A stretch of 41,250 nucleotides of DNA, from assembly GCF_016901225.1 (NCBI RefSeq), contig NZ_JAFEUL010000028.1:1-41250 (forward strand), written 5' to 3'. The position numbers and the translations under genes were made by a program. Source of the DNA: Actibacterium sp. 188UL27-1. GTDB taxonomy: Bacteria; Pseudomonadota; Alphaproteobacteria; Rhodobacterales; Rhodobacteraceae. The notes under the pieces were generated by a model. It saw nothing but the letters and a program-made list of their open reading frames with translations, did not search any database and was not told the origin of the DNA. Positions 33,498 through 41,250 of the stretch are shown piece after piece; position 1 is the first letter of the stretch, and each line of letters opens with the position of its first letter.

Positions 33498-34838
33498 GTG
33501 ACCAGTGACCTGCAAACATTCGTGCCGCGCCCCGACCGGCCGCCCCCCGCGGATAGTGCGGGCGTCGCGGCCTGGATCCGCAAGAACTTGTTCAGCGACA
33601 TTCCCAACGCGCTGATGACGCTGCTGGGCGCCTATATCGCGTTTACGGTACTGAGTGCAGTGCTGAACTGGGCCTTGTTCAATGCGGTCTGGTCCGCCGA
33701 TACCCGCCGCGAATGTTTGGACGCGGTCGGCCGTGCCGGTGCCTGCTGGCCCGGGGTCGCCATCTGGTTCGAAAACCTGATCTATGGGCTTTATCCCAAG
33801 GATCAGGTCTGGCGGATCAATGTGGGCTTTCTGGCCCTGATCCTGTGGATGGTGCCCCTTTGGATACCGCGCGTGACCTCGAAAATCGGCATCGGGCTCA
33901 GTGCGGTCATGCTGTATCCGTTTCTGGCGAGCTACTTCTTTCTGGGCGGTGATAAGGGCGTGGTCTGGACCGGTTTGATCGCCTTGGGTTTGACCGGTTT
34001 TGTCATCGTCTGGGCCACCGCATTGACCGAGACCTTGCAGGCCAAAACCGCTGGCGCGTGGTTGATCGATGCGTTGGGGCGCGCGAATGCCGAGGAAAAG
34101 ATGCAAACTCGCATTCGCCTGCTGGCCGTCTTGGCGATTTTTTTGCTGGCGTGCCTGGCCGTCTGGTCGGTCTCTTTCACCGAAGTGCGCACGCGGTTCT
34201 GGGGCGGGTTGTTCCTGACCCTCGTGATCTCGGGCATCGGGATCACATTCTCTTTGCCCGCAGGCATCATGCTAGCTCTGGGGCGGCGGTCAAACATGCC
34301 GGTGATCGCATCGCTCAGCACGATATTCATTGAGCTTTTCCGCTCTGTGCCTCTGATCACCATCCTTTTCATGTTCAACACGATGTTGCCGCTGTTCATG
34401 CCAGCCGGAACGGAGGTGAACCAGCTGTTGCGCGCTATCGTGGCAGTGTGCCTTTTTGCCTCCGCCTACATGGCGGAGATTATTCGGGGCGGATTGCAGG
34501 CCATCCCCAATGGTCAATATGAAGCCGCCCATTCCCTGGGCCTGACCTATTGGCAGACGACGTCGCAGGTGGTGCTGCCCCAGGCGCTCAAGATCATGAT
34601 CCCGGCCATCGTCGGCAACTTCATCGGCCTTTTCAAGGACACAACGCTCGTCTCGATCATCGGGCTTTTTGACCTGATGAACATGGCCCGTGCCATCGGC
34701 GAAGACACCAATTGGCTAGGCCTGTTCATTGAGCCGTTCTTCGTCGTGTCGCTCATCTATTTCGTGTTCTGCTTTGCCATGTCGTCCTATTCGATAGGAC
34801 TAGAGAAAAAGCTGGCGACGGGAAGGGATACGGGATGA
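33498..34838 (+). CDS. aapM: General L-amino-acid ABC permease, AapM
   Basis: A 446-residue inner-membrane permease. It has [22 protein letters not shown] near the start, [29 protein letters not shown] in the large loop typical of AapM, and an EAA loop reading [23 protein letters not shown]. It starts with GTG at 33498, 3 bp after the aapQ stop with GAAGGAG upstream, and overlaps aapP by 4 bp. Confidence 0.94.
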   Translation: MTSDLQTFVPRPDRPPPADSAGVAAWIRKNLFSDIPNALMTLLGAYIAFTVLSAVLNWALFNAVWSADTRRECLDAVGRAGACWPGVAIWFENLIYGLYPKDQVWRINVGFLALILWMVPLWIPRVTSKIGIGLSAVMLYPFLASYFFLGGDKGVVWTGLIALGLTGFVIVWATALTETLQAKTAGAWLIDALGRANAEEKMQTRIRLLAVLAIFLLACLAVWSVSFTEVRTRFWGGLFLTLVISGIGITFSLPAGIMLALGRRSNMPVIASLSTIFIELFRSVPLITILFMFNTMLPLFMPAGTEVNQLLRAIVAVCLFASAYMAEIIRGGLQAIPNGQYEAAHSLGLTYWQTTSQVVLPQALKIMIPAIVGNFIGLFKDTTLVSIIGLFDLMNMARAIGEDTNWLGLFIEPFFVVSLIYFVFCFAMSSYSIGLEKKLATGRDTG

Positions 34839-35575
34839 CAAAGCCAGACCGGATGATCGAGATCATCAATTTGAACAAATGGTTCGGCCCGTTCCATGTT
34901 CTGAAAGATATCAACCTGACCGTGCGGGATGGTGAAAAATTCGTCATCTGTGGCCCGTCAGGGTCCGGCAAATCGACCTTGATCCGCTGCATAAACCAGC
35001 TTGAGCTCCACCAGGAAGGTAGTATCGTCGTGGACGGGATCGAAGTTGAAGCCAAGGGGCGTAACCAGCGTGACATCCGATCCCGCGTTGGCATGGTGTT
35101 CCAAAGCTTTAACCTATTTCCCCATTTGACGGTGCTTGAGAACTGCACCCTAACCCCTTTGCTGGGGCAGCAAATGCCCAAGGTCGAGGCCGAAGAGATT
35201 GCCATGATCCACCTGACCCGTGTCGGCATCGCAGAGCAGGCGCAGAAATATCCCCTTCAGCTGTCCGGGGGTCAGCAACAACGTGTGGCCATCGCCCGCG
35301 CCCTATGTGTGAAGCCAAAGATCATGCTGTTTGATGAACCGACATCGGCGCTGGATCCAGAGATGATCAAGGAGGTTCTTGATGTCATGGTCGAACTTGC
35401 CGAGGCGGGCATGACCATGATTTGTGTCACCCATGAGATGGGGTTTGCCCGCCAGGTCGCTGACCAGGTCATCTTCATGGATCAAGGGGAAATCGTCGAA
35501 ACCAATACGCCAGAGGCGTTTTTCACCAAACCGGCTTATGACCGCAGCGCTGATTTCCTGTCTCACATCCTTTGA
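34835..35575 (+). CDS. aapP: General L-amino-acid ABC ATPase, AapP
   Basis: A 246-residue ATPase. Walker [10 protein letters not shown] is at 40-48, the signature LSGGQQQR at 143-150, Walker [13 protein letters not shown] at about 163-173, and the switch His lies in CVTHEMGFA. The C-terminus [13 protein letters not shown]-type ending (here [13 protein letters not shown]) is standard for AapP. The start overlaps aapM by 4 bp. It completes the aapJQMP operon; no terminator-like hairpin with a T-run was seen right after it. Confidence 0.95.
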   Translation: MTKPDRMIEIINLNKWFGPFHVLKDINLTVRDGEKFVICGPSGSGKSTLIRCINQLELHQEGSIVVDGIEVEAKGRNQRDIRSRVGMVFQSFNLFPHLTVLENCTLTPLLGQQMPKVEAEEIAMIHLTRVGIAEQAQKYPLQLSGGQQQRVAIARALCVKPKIMLFDEPTSALDPEMIKEVLDVMVELAEAGMTMICVTHEMGFARQVADQVIFMDQGEIVETNTPEAFFTKPAYDRSADFLSHIL

Positions 35576-35791
35576 CGAGACCTCGCGGCTGCCGAAGACC
35601 TGGCTTTAAACGCGCTTTGTGTTTTGGCGAGCGGGGCACGGAGCATGATGTTGCATCGGCGTGGCGCGCACATCGTCATAACTCCAGGTCTTCATCCTGT
35701 CGCCTGAAGCCTGACGTTAAAACAGCATGGTTTCGACAGCGGTTTGCGTAGATTGACACCTGTGTTCATGAATTTGCGAAGTTACCTTAAA

Positions 35792-36580
35792 CTAACCGTT
35801 TGGTGATCGTATGCGGGGGAAGGCATAGGGTACGTCATGCCTATATGCCTCAAATCGCGATCCGTACCGCTTGGCAAACCGGCGTTCCTTCAACCTTGGG
35901 GCCATCAGACAGTAGGCGGTCAACGCAATTGCCAGGCAAAATTGATCAGGTGTCCAAGCCGGCACCGTCCAGGTCGTTAATGCAAAGGACACATAGATCG
36001 GTTGGCGAATGATGCGAAACAATCCCGTGGTTGGCATGTCGGGGAAAACAGGTTTGATGTTCTGCGCCAGCGACATCCAGCCCAAGGCACCGGATTGAAC
36101 TTCGGCTCCCGCGTCGTAGCTTGACCAGGCGAGGAGCACCCAGGACAGCCCATAAAGCCCACACAAAACAATGAAAACAGATCCTTCCGCCTGCCACCAA
36201 ATGATCCCGCTGGGCGTCCAAAAGACGAATAGGGCAAACAGCTGAAGCGATGCGATAATCGCGTAGGTCGTTGTGGCCAAGGTGGGCCCAAAGGCCCGTG
36301 GTGCCATCTTCGCCAAGATCTGACCGCCGCGCCGCGATAAAAGTAAGGAATGGGTCAGTGGAAATTGAATAACCAACGCAAGGTTTGCTAAAACCGACCA
36401 CGGCGCAGCAACCCGGCCAAGGCTTTCCGACATTCCCCAGAACATGGCGCAAATCATTGCCGTAACGGCCAGAAAAAAGGCCACATGACACACGATGCCA
36501 TAGAGCACCGCAGTGGTTATGCGGGCCGCGCCAGGAGGGCTCCGCCGGAGACCCATCACCAGGTCTATCAGTTTCAACAT
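35792..36580 (-). CDS. Membrane methyltransferase, isoprenylcysteine methyltransferase/MddA-like
   Basis: A roughly 262-residue integral membrane protein with about five to six helices. The C-terminal part has TTGLFRIIRQPIYVSF and LKERRFAKRYGSRFEAYRHDVPYAFP, which is the SAM-binding pattern of the ICMT/PEMT/MddA group (R-x-P-x-Y, then E-x-x-L/F...Y-x-x-Y). MddA makes dimethylsulfide from methanethiol, which would be notable in a marine organism, but NnrU-like and other members share this pattern. The start is uncertain: ATG at 36580 gives the usual length, and longer starts at 36604, 36658 or GTG 36700 also exist; none has a good ribosome-binding site. It stands alone. Confidence 0.75.
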   Translation of the reverse strand: MLKLIDLVMGLRRSPPGAARITTAVLYGIVCHVAFFLAVTAMICAMFWGMSESLGRVAAPWSVLANLALVIQFPLTHSLLLSRRGGQILAKMAPRAFGPTLATTTYAIIASLQLFALFVFWTPSGIIWWQAEGSVFIVLCGLYGLSWVLLAWSSYDAGAEVQSGALGWMSLAQNIKPVFPDMPTTGLFRIIRQPIYVSFALTTWTVPAWTPDQFCLAIALTAYCLMAPRLKERRFAKRYGSRFEAYRHDVPYAFPRIRSPNG

Positions 36581-37000
36581 TGGTGAGACGTTTGACGATT
36601 TCATTCGGAGGCAGATAGCGGTGACAGATCCCACGTCTAGGTCGGGTGAATGCGACATCCACGCATTTTCAACGCAACCAAGGGCGCTAACTTGTTTCAC
36701 AGATGCGAAAGGTGTTCCATTATGTCGAAGATCATGCCTGCAACCGTGGATTCAGTGGATGGCTTCCTAACGGGCCAACAAGCTGATGCCGAACAATGAA
36801 CGCATGTCGAGCAGCAGTTGGCGCGAAAGCTATGACCGTCGATTGAGACTGGTGTGTTGGGTCACGCGCGGTCTGCGCGGCTTCTCCGGCCGTCAGACCG
36901 CATGAAAACATCATGATAATTCAAGCCAAATTGGCAGATCTCACAACGCAACGCAAAACTGGGCACGGTACAAACCATAGGATTGAGGCGGAGATACAGC
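36581..37000. other. Intergenic, nothing recognised
   Basis: About 420 bp between the membrane methyltransferase and the small plus-strand gene. It includes the alternative upstream starts of the methyltransferase. Small open frames here show no ribosome-binding sites or family likeness. Confidence 0.4.
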
Positions 37001-37210
37001 ATGCCAAAACGCTCTTCCCCGGCAGACGCCGAAAAAGTCGAAGTTGCGCAGGATATCGACGCACTTGTGTTCGACAAACGGGCGGATTGGCGAGCGACTG
37101 CTGCCAAGGGCCGCAGACGTCAAAGACGGTACAAGAAGCGATTGACGCAAGAACTCGCCCGCTTGGCGCACGGGAACTCCGATCTAGCCGAAGACTATGA
37201 TGACAATTGA
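37001..37210 (+). CDS. Small basic protein of unknown function
   Basis: A 69-residue protein, not recognised. It starts MPKRSSPADAEKVEVAQDID, has a central run of basic residues (KGRRRQRRYKKRL), and ends in an acidic tail DLAEDYDDN. The ATG at 37001 follows GGAG by about eight bases, which is the main evidence for a real gene. A charge pattern like this could suit a nucleic-acid or ribosome-associated protein, but that is speculation. Confidence 0.5.
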   Translation: MPKRSSPADAEKVEVAQDIDALVFDKRADWRATAAKGRRRQRRYKKRLTQELARLAHGNSDLAEDYDDN

Positions 37211-37503
37211 AAACTGTCGGGCACCGCTGCGCCGAACGATAGTAGGCAGAGCGAAATGGCCGGCTGATCCAAGCTGGAATGGCGCAGCGCGCCAAATACA
37301 GTGGCCGGTCTATCCGGGGATCGTTCAGGAACTTTCGCGTCAGCTCGTCGTGATTTGATATTCGCCAGCGCTGCTCATCGGCGGTGGACCGTAACACTGG
37401 ATCGGCCGATTGGCGATAATCGGGCAGTTATGCGGTGCAGCTATATGAACTTTCTGCGCACTCCGTGCGTTCTTTTACAACGCCTGTAGGAGGACCTAGA
37501 TCC

Positions 37504-39330
37504 ATGACCAAACATACGCTTAAGACCAGCACTGCTTTGATCGCATCCCTGTCGTTGATCATGCCGACAGGTCTGGTGGCCCAACAATCGGGCGATTTAC
37601 CCGGACTTTCCGACGTCTGCGCAGCAGCGGAGGATCCGACATCGTGCGCGGAACAAGTGATCGCGGCTGTCACTGACGGTCGGATTGACTTGGACGACAG
37701 CGGTGCATTGCCGGATGGTGTCACATTTGTCGATGGCGCCTTACAGATCACCCCTGCCGTGCCGGACGCTGAAACCGAGCCGACCGAGGGGGCCGTTTCG
37801 GCCGAAGAACCAGAGATTTTGACCAATGAGGCCCCGGCTGCGACTGCCGAAGTTCCCCTTGAGGAAAAAAGCGACGAAGACGTCGACGCGGAGGCCATGC
37901 CCAAGACCGATCAAACCACCGAAGAAGCGCCGACAACTGAGGCCGAGGTAACGACCGAGCCGGAAGCGGATCAGGAGGGGCAGGCCGAGGCAGTCGCAGA
38001 ACAACCCCAGGACACGCCGGATCCGACTACAGCACCTTTGGAGGAGAACGAGACCTCTGAGGGTGATGGTGCAGCAGCAACCCAAGAGACAGGTGACACA
38101 ACAACCGAAGATACCGAAACATCGACAACCGCGCAGGAGCAAGCACCTGATGCCAACGCCGCGCCGAAAGATACAGCGACGGAAGATCGGACACCAGAGA
38201 CGGCCGAGATTGAGACAGTAGAGCCGTCCGAGCCCGATGCAGAGCGGGTTTCACAGGTTGATACGGAAACCAGCACCGAACGCGCCAATGAAGCTCCCGA
38301 CGTTGCTGCATCAACGTCAACCGATGCGGATGAGACCGGTACGGTCGAAACAGAGACCGTGACCGAAGCCGATATTCGGTCGAGCACCCAGGACTTCGAC
38401 ACGGATGCGAATGCCAGCATCCGGGAAGACGACGATGATGAGGGGTTGAGCACTGCTCAGAAGCTCGCCATCGGGGTCGCAGGGGCCGCCATCGTCGGCT
38501 CGATTTTGAAAAATGGTGATAGGGTCATGACCAATTCCGGGGACCGGGTGGTCGTGCAACGCGATGATGGTGGCCTGCAGGTTCTAAAAGATGATGACGT
38601 GCTTTTGCGTCGCCCGGGCTCCGAGGTGCAAACCAGGACCTTTGACGACGGATCTACCCTTACGACTGTGCTGCGCCCGGACAACACACGCATTGTGACC
38701 ATACGAGACTTCAACGGCCAGGTTCTGCGCCGCACCCGGATCTTGCCGGATGGTCGCGAGATTGTCCTGTTTGACGACACCCGGGACGCTGCGCCTGTAG
38801 AGATTTCAGAACTGCCCCAAGCCGTTCCAAAGGTGCGCAGCGATGAGGCAGAGCTTGATGACCTGCGCGCTGCCCTGCAAGCACAGGATATCGGTCTGGA
38901 GCGTCGTTTCACACTGCAACAGATCCGCCAGATCCGTGCTGTCCGGGAATTGGCACCTGAGATTGAGTTGACCACCGTGACGTTCGAGACTGGCTCGGCC
39001 GCCATTCGCGCGACCGAGGCAGAGGAATTGCGCGATCTGGGGGTCACCATTCGTCAGCAGATCGCAGACAATCCGGGCGAGGTGTTCCTGATTGAGGGGC
39101 ATACCGATGCCGTTGGGGATGCCAGCTACAATCTTGCCCTGTCAGATCGCCGGGCGGAATCCGTGGCCCTTGCCCTGACCGAATATTTCGATGTCCCGCC
39201 CGAAAACATGATTGTTCAGGGATATGGTGAGGCCAATCTAAAGGTCGTCACCTCCCAAGCCGAGCGTCTTAATCGTCGCGCCTCGGTTCGCCGCATTACC
39301 GATCTTTTGTCGACAGCCAGCCTTAGATGA
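37504..39330 (+). CDS. OmpA-family envelope protein with long acidic linker
   Basis: A 608-residue exported protein. The signal peptide is MTKHTLKTSTALIASLSLIMPTGLVA. Residues about 80-310 are low complexity, rich in Glu, Thr, Ala, Asp and Pro. A hydrophobic glycine-zipper-like segment LAIGVAGAAIVGSIL follows at about 320-335, then a repeat-like beta region. The C-terminal OmpA peptidoglycan-binding domain (about 484-600) has FETGSAAIRATEAEELRDLG, IEGHTDAVGDASYNLALSDRRAESVA and GYGEANLKV...AERLNRRASVRRI. It probably anchors the outer membrane to peptidoglycan. The ATG at 37504 is placed by the signal peptide; AGGAGG lies about twelve bases upstream. A strong terminator ends it, so it is a single-gene unit. 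Confidence 0.9.
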   Translation: MTKHTLKTSTALIASLSLIMPTGLVAQQSGDLPGLSDVCAAAEDPTSCAEQVIAAVTDGRIDLDDSGALPDGVTFVDGALQITPAVPDAETEPTEGAVSAEEPEILTNEAPAATAEVPLEEKSDEDVDAEAMPKTDQTTEEAPTTEAEVTTEPEADQEGQAEAVAEQPQDTPDPTTAPLEENETSEGDGAAATQETGDTTTEDTETSTTAQEQAPDANAAPKDTATEDRTPETAEIETVEPSEPDAERVSQVDTETSTERANEAPDVAASTSTDADETGTVETETVTEADIRSSTQDFDTDANASIREDDDDEGLSTAQKLAIGVAGAAIVGSILKNGDRVMTNSGDRVVVQRDDGGLQVLKDDDVLLRRPGSEVQTRTFDDGSTLTTVLRPDNTRIVTIRDFNGQVLRRTRILPDGREIVLFDDTRDAAPVEISELPQAVPKVRSDEAELDDLRAALQAQDIGLERRFTLQQIRQIRAVRELAPEIELTTVTFETGSAAIRATEAEELRDLGVTIRQQIADNPGEVFLIEGHTDAVGDASYNLALSDRRAESVALALTEYFDVPPENMIVQGYGEANLKVVTSQAERLNRRASVRRITDLLSTASLR

Positions 39331-39337
39331 GGCTCAG

Positions 39338-39364
39338 GGGGTGGCCTATGCGGCCGCCCCTTTT
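39338..39364 (+). terminator. Rho-independent terminator of the OmpA-family gene
   Basis: GGGGTGGCC at 39338-39346 pairs with GGCCGCCCC at 39352-39360 (one T-G wobble) around a five-base loop, and TTTT follows. It lies 8 bp after the stop codon at 39330. Confidence 0.85.
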
Positions 39365-39849
39365 CCATCGCAGTGTTTTAAGCGGGATCATAAGCATACC
39401 TTCGACAGGACTATGTTAAATATTAACAATGGCTTACTATGTGGAAAGGCATACAAAGAGGAGAGCTCGTACACAGGGTACAGAACCAACGGAAGCGGTG
39501 GAGATATGCGAAGACAGGAAAGTTTTTCAAAATGAGGTCACCCTACGCGTGCGATTGCGTTGGCCGATTTCATTCTGTGCGAGGCCATCGGATTTTGGCC
39601 CGTCATATCGGCCACCTATACGATCCGCATTCTGGCGATACCAATCAGATCAACTACAGGGATCTCAACAACAGCGTTGAAAGCGACAAGGTGATCCTAA
39701 AATGACGGTTCAGATATCACTTCGGCTTCCGGTTGCCATATCTTTTTGAAAGGGATTTCTATTGGTGCATTGATGCCATGCTCCGCGATGTAACGTTGAT
39801 CATGGCGCGCATGCCGACATAGCATTTGTCAGCATCATCTAGGTTCTTT
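39365..39849. other. Intergenic, nothing recognised
   Basis: About 485 bp between the terminator and the IS66 left end. Three overlapping short plus-strand open frames (39341-39705) lack ribosome-binding sites and family likeness. A short AT-rich palindrome TTAAATATTAA near 39416 was noted but has no context. Insertion of the IS may have split an older spacer. Confidence 0.45.
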
Positions 39850-39927
39850 GTAAGCGTTGTTTAAGGGGCACGTATCGTTTTCTGAGCTTGTGAAGTTTTA
39901 TCGATCCAAGTGAAGAGGGATCGTGAA

Positions 39928-40344
39928 ATGTCACGTTTGTTGGAAAACGATTTGCTTTTGCTAGATGAAGCCGCGCGTGTTGAACGGCTTGAGGTGCTCG
40001 AAGGTTCGACCGGACGACGGAATTGGCCGGATGAGGAGAAAGCCAGGATCGTGCTGGAGAGTTTCCGGTCTGGCGTGAAAGTCGGCGACGTGGCACGGCG
40101 GAACGGGATCCCGCCTCAGCAGCTATCGACATGGCGGCGCTTTGCACGGGACGGCAAGTTGCCGATGCCCGCGTTGCCAGACGAAGACTTTGCGGCATTG
40201 GAAATCACCAAGCCGGCTGCGGTAACCGAACCCGATTGTCTGGATCACATCGAGATTGTCGTGCATGGCATGTCCGTGCGTGTGCCCGGTGCAACCGGTG
40301 CTATGCGCATCGGTGAGATCGCGCGGGCTCTGCGCGGGGTATGA
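39928..40344 (+). CDS. tnpA: IS66 transposition protein TnpA
   Basis: A 138-residue protein with the IS66 OrfA helix-turn-helix: TGRRNWPDEEKARIVLESFRSGVKVGDVARRNGIPPQQLSTWRRF. The C-terminal part HIEIVVHGMSVRVPGATG is also typical. The ATG at 39928 has GAGGGATCGTGAA upstream; a GTG at 39910 is the alternative. It overlaps tnpB by 4 bp (ATGA). Confidence 0.9.
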   Translation: MSRLLENDLLLLDEAARVERLEVLEGSTGRRNWPDEEKARIVLESFRSGVKVGDVARRNGIPPQQLSTWRRFARDGKLPMPALPDEDFAALEITKPAAVTEPDCLDHIEIVVHGMSVRVPGATGAMRIGEIARALRGV

Positions 40345-40622
40345 TCGTCCAGGCGCAGGGAGTGAAAGTGGTGATCGCCACCAAGCCCGTGGACTTTCGC
40401 AAGAGCCATGACGGGTTGGCCGCGGTGGTGGAGAAGCAGCTTGGCCTCGATCCGCACTCCGGGGTCGTGGTGGTGTTCCGTTCGAAGCGAGGCGACCGAG
40501 TGAAGGTGCTGATGTGGGACGGGTCTGGCCTGGTGCTGACTTACAAGCGGCTCGAAGAGGGCAAGTTCGCCTGGCCGGCTATCCAGGACGGGGTGATGCG
40601 CCTGAGCCCGGCGCAATTTTAA
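40341..40622 (+). pseudogene. tnpB: IS66 TnpB with a premature stop
   Basis: An open frame of 93 codons with IS66 TnpB marks: IATKPVDFRKSHDGLAA, VFRSKRGDRVKVLMWDGSGLVL and YKRLEEGKFAWPAIQDGVMRLSPAQF. TnpB is usually about 115 residues. Right after the TAA at 40620-40622 the same frame continues ALFEGLDWRRVHARRVRRPTAAE, the normal TnpB C-terminus, so the TAA is a nonsense change (for example TCA to TAA). TnpB's job in transposition is not known in detail but it is needed in studied elements. Confidence 0.85.
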
Positions 40623-40749
40623 GCCCTGTTCGAGGGTTTGGATTGGCGCCGTGTTCATGCCCGGCGGGTGCGTCGCCCAACTGCGGCGGAGTGCATCAGC
40701 GGGCTATTCTGGGCCACCCAAGACGCTTTTTTTGCGATATATTGCGGGT

Positions 40750-41250
40750 ATGACCGTCGATCCGAAATCACTGGATCTGAGCCTCCTGCCACCGGAGCAT
40801 CGGGCCGCCTTCGAGCTGCTTCTGGCGAAAAGCGAACGGGTGGCGGAACTCGAGGCGGTCACCGCCCGCCTGGAGGCGCTGATCAAGGAATTGCACCAGG
40901 CGCTCTACGGCAAGAAATCCGAGAAGCTGCCGGAAGATGACCGTCAGCTTGCCTTTGAGGATCTGACCGTGGCGATCGCCGAGGCGGAAGAGGCTAAGGA
41001 CGCCCAGCAACCGGAGAAGCCTCGGCGCCGCGCCGCGCCGATCCAGAAGAACCTAGGTCACCTTCCAGAGCATCTGCCACGGATCGAGGAGGTCATCGAG
41101 CCAGACACACTGGACTGCCCATGCGGCTCTGGCCGAATGCACCGGATCGGTGAGGACCGCACGGAGCGGCTCGACATTGTCCCCGCCCAGCTCCGTGTGA
41201 TTGTCACGGTCCGTCCGAAATATGCCTGTCGGGCCTGCACCGATGGGATC
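40750..41250 (+). CDS. tnpC: IS66 transposase TnpC, N-terminal part (cut by window edge)
   Basis: 167 codons from the ATG at 40750 to the window edge. The start MTVDPKSLDLSLLPPEHRA leads to a coiled-coil-like region LLAKSERVAELEAVTARLEALIKEL, then LYGKKSEKLPEDDRQLAFEDL, the IS66 leucine-zipper and linker. A zinc-finger-like pair follows: CPCGSG and CRACTDGI, with H-R-I-G-E-D-R-T-E-R-L-D between. The DDE domain lies beyond the window. Confidence 0.9.
   Translation, partial: MTVDPKSLDLSLLPPEHRAAFELLLAKSERVAELEAVTARLEALIKELHQALYGKKSEKLPEDDRQLAFEDLTVAIAEAEEAKDAQQPEKPRRRAAPIQKNLGHLPEHLPRIEEVIEPDTLDCPCGSGRMHRIGEDRTERLDIVPAQLRVIVTVRPKYACRACTDGI

Larger units (their letters stand above)
39850..41250 (+). 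mobile_element. IS66-family insertion sequence, left part (cut by window edge)
   Basis: The element starts at GTAAGCG (39850), the usual IS66-family terminal sequence. The 8 bp before it, GGTTCTTT (39842-39849), would be the target duplication if the right end, outside the window, carries the same 8 bp. It holds tnpA, tnpB and the start of tnpC in the normal order and direction. A premature stop in tnpB may make this copy inactive. Confidence 0.85.

Noticed and set aside
39341-39705. Three overlapping short plus frames before the IS66 element
   Set aside because: No ribosome-binding sites, no domain likeness, and they overlap the terminator or each other.
1-41250. A composite transposon bounded by the two IS66-type pieces
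   Set aside because: The left TnpA fragment and the right TnpA differ clearly in sequence, and the left one is probably damaged, so they are not a matched pair.

Overview
The window comes from a GC-rich alphaproteobacterium, most likely of the Roseobacter/Rhodobacterales group. The reasons are a complete AapJQMP general L-amino-acid ABC transporter, a DctPQM TRAP transporter with a Tat-type binding protein, a BCCT carrier, many ABC solute importers, and IS66-type insertion sequences at both edges. No rRNA, tRNA or CRISPR array was seen. Family calls rest on reading the sequence only; no database search was run.

Layout from left to right. 1-785: a fragment of an IS66-type TnpA and a decayed regulator-like relic, both on the minus strand. 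751-4605 (minus): a three-gene unit of BCCT carrier, an unusual two-domain solute-binding lipoprotein, and a TRAP-type universal stress protein. 5162-6037 (plus): a PuuE-like polysaccharide-deacetylase-family hydrolase. It converges on a dctP-dctQ-dctM TRAP operon (9045-6044, minus) with only 6 bp between the stops. 9046-9958: decayed DNA that includes a clear pseudogene of a peptide-ABC ATPase.

9959-28806 (minus): the centre of the window, about 18.8 kb and 18 genes in one direction, mostly overlapping or closely spaced. The order is: YtcJ-like amidohydrolase, DppB- and DppC-type permeases, DppA-type binding protein, AtzA/TrzN-like amidohydrolase, DppD and DppF ATPases, thiamine-diphosphate enzyme, polar amino-acid-type ABC importer (binding protein, ATPase, two permeases), N-carbamoyl-D-amino-acid amidohydrolase, flavin-reductase-like protein, DapA-family aldolase, hydantoinase/dihydropyrimidinase, hydantoin-racemase-like protein, and a LysR regulator last. 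Hydantoinase, racemase and D-carbamoylase together make a full hydantoin to N-carbamoyl-D-amino acid to D-amino acid route. The two further amidohydrolases and two ABC importers suggest that a larger cyclic amide or ureide is taken up and taken apart. The substrate cannot be read from the sequence.

28807-29259: an AT-rich control region with a perfect 9-10-9 inverted repeat. 29260-30928: a small VOC (glyoxalase-fold) protein and a convergent class V aminotransferase-like protein that lacks the SufS-type active-site cysteine. 31212-35575 (plus): aapJ-aapQ-aapM-aapP. 35792-36580 (minus): a membrane methyltransferase of the isoprenylcysteine methyltransferase/MddA type. 37001-37210: a small basic protein. 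37504-39330: an OmpA-family protein with a long acidic low-complexity region and a good intrinsic terminator. 39850 to the right edge: the left end of an IS66 element with tnpA, a tnpB with a premature stop, and the start of tnpC.
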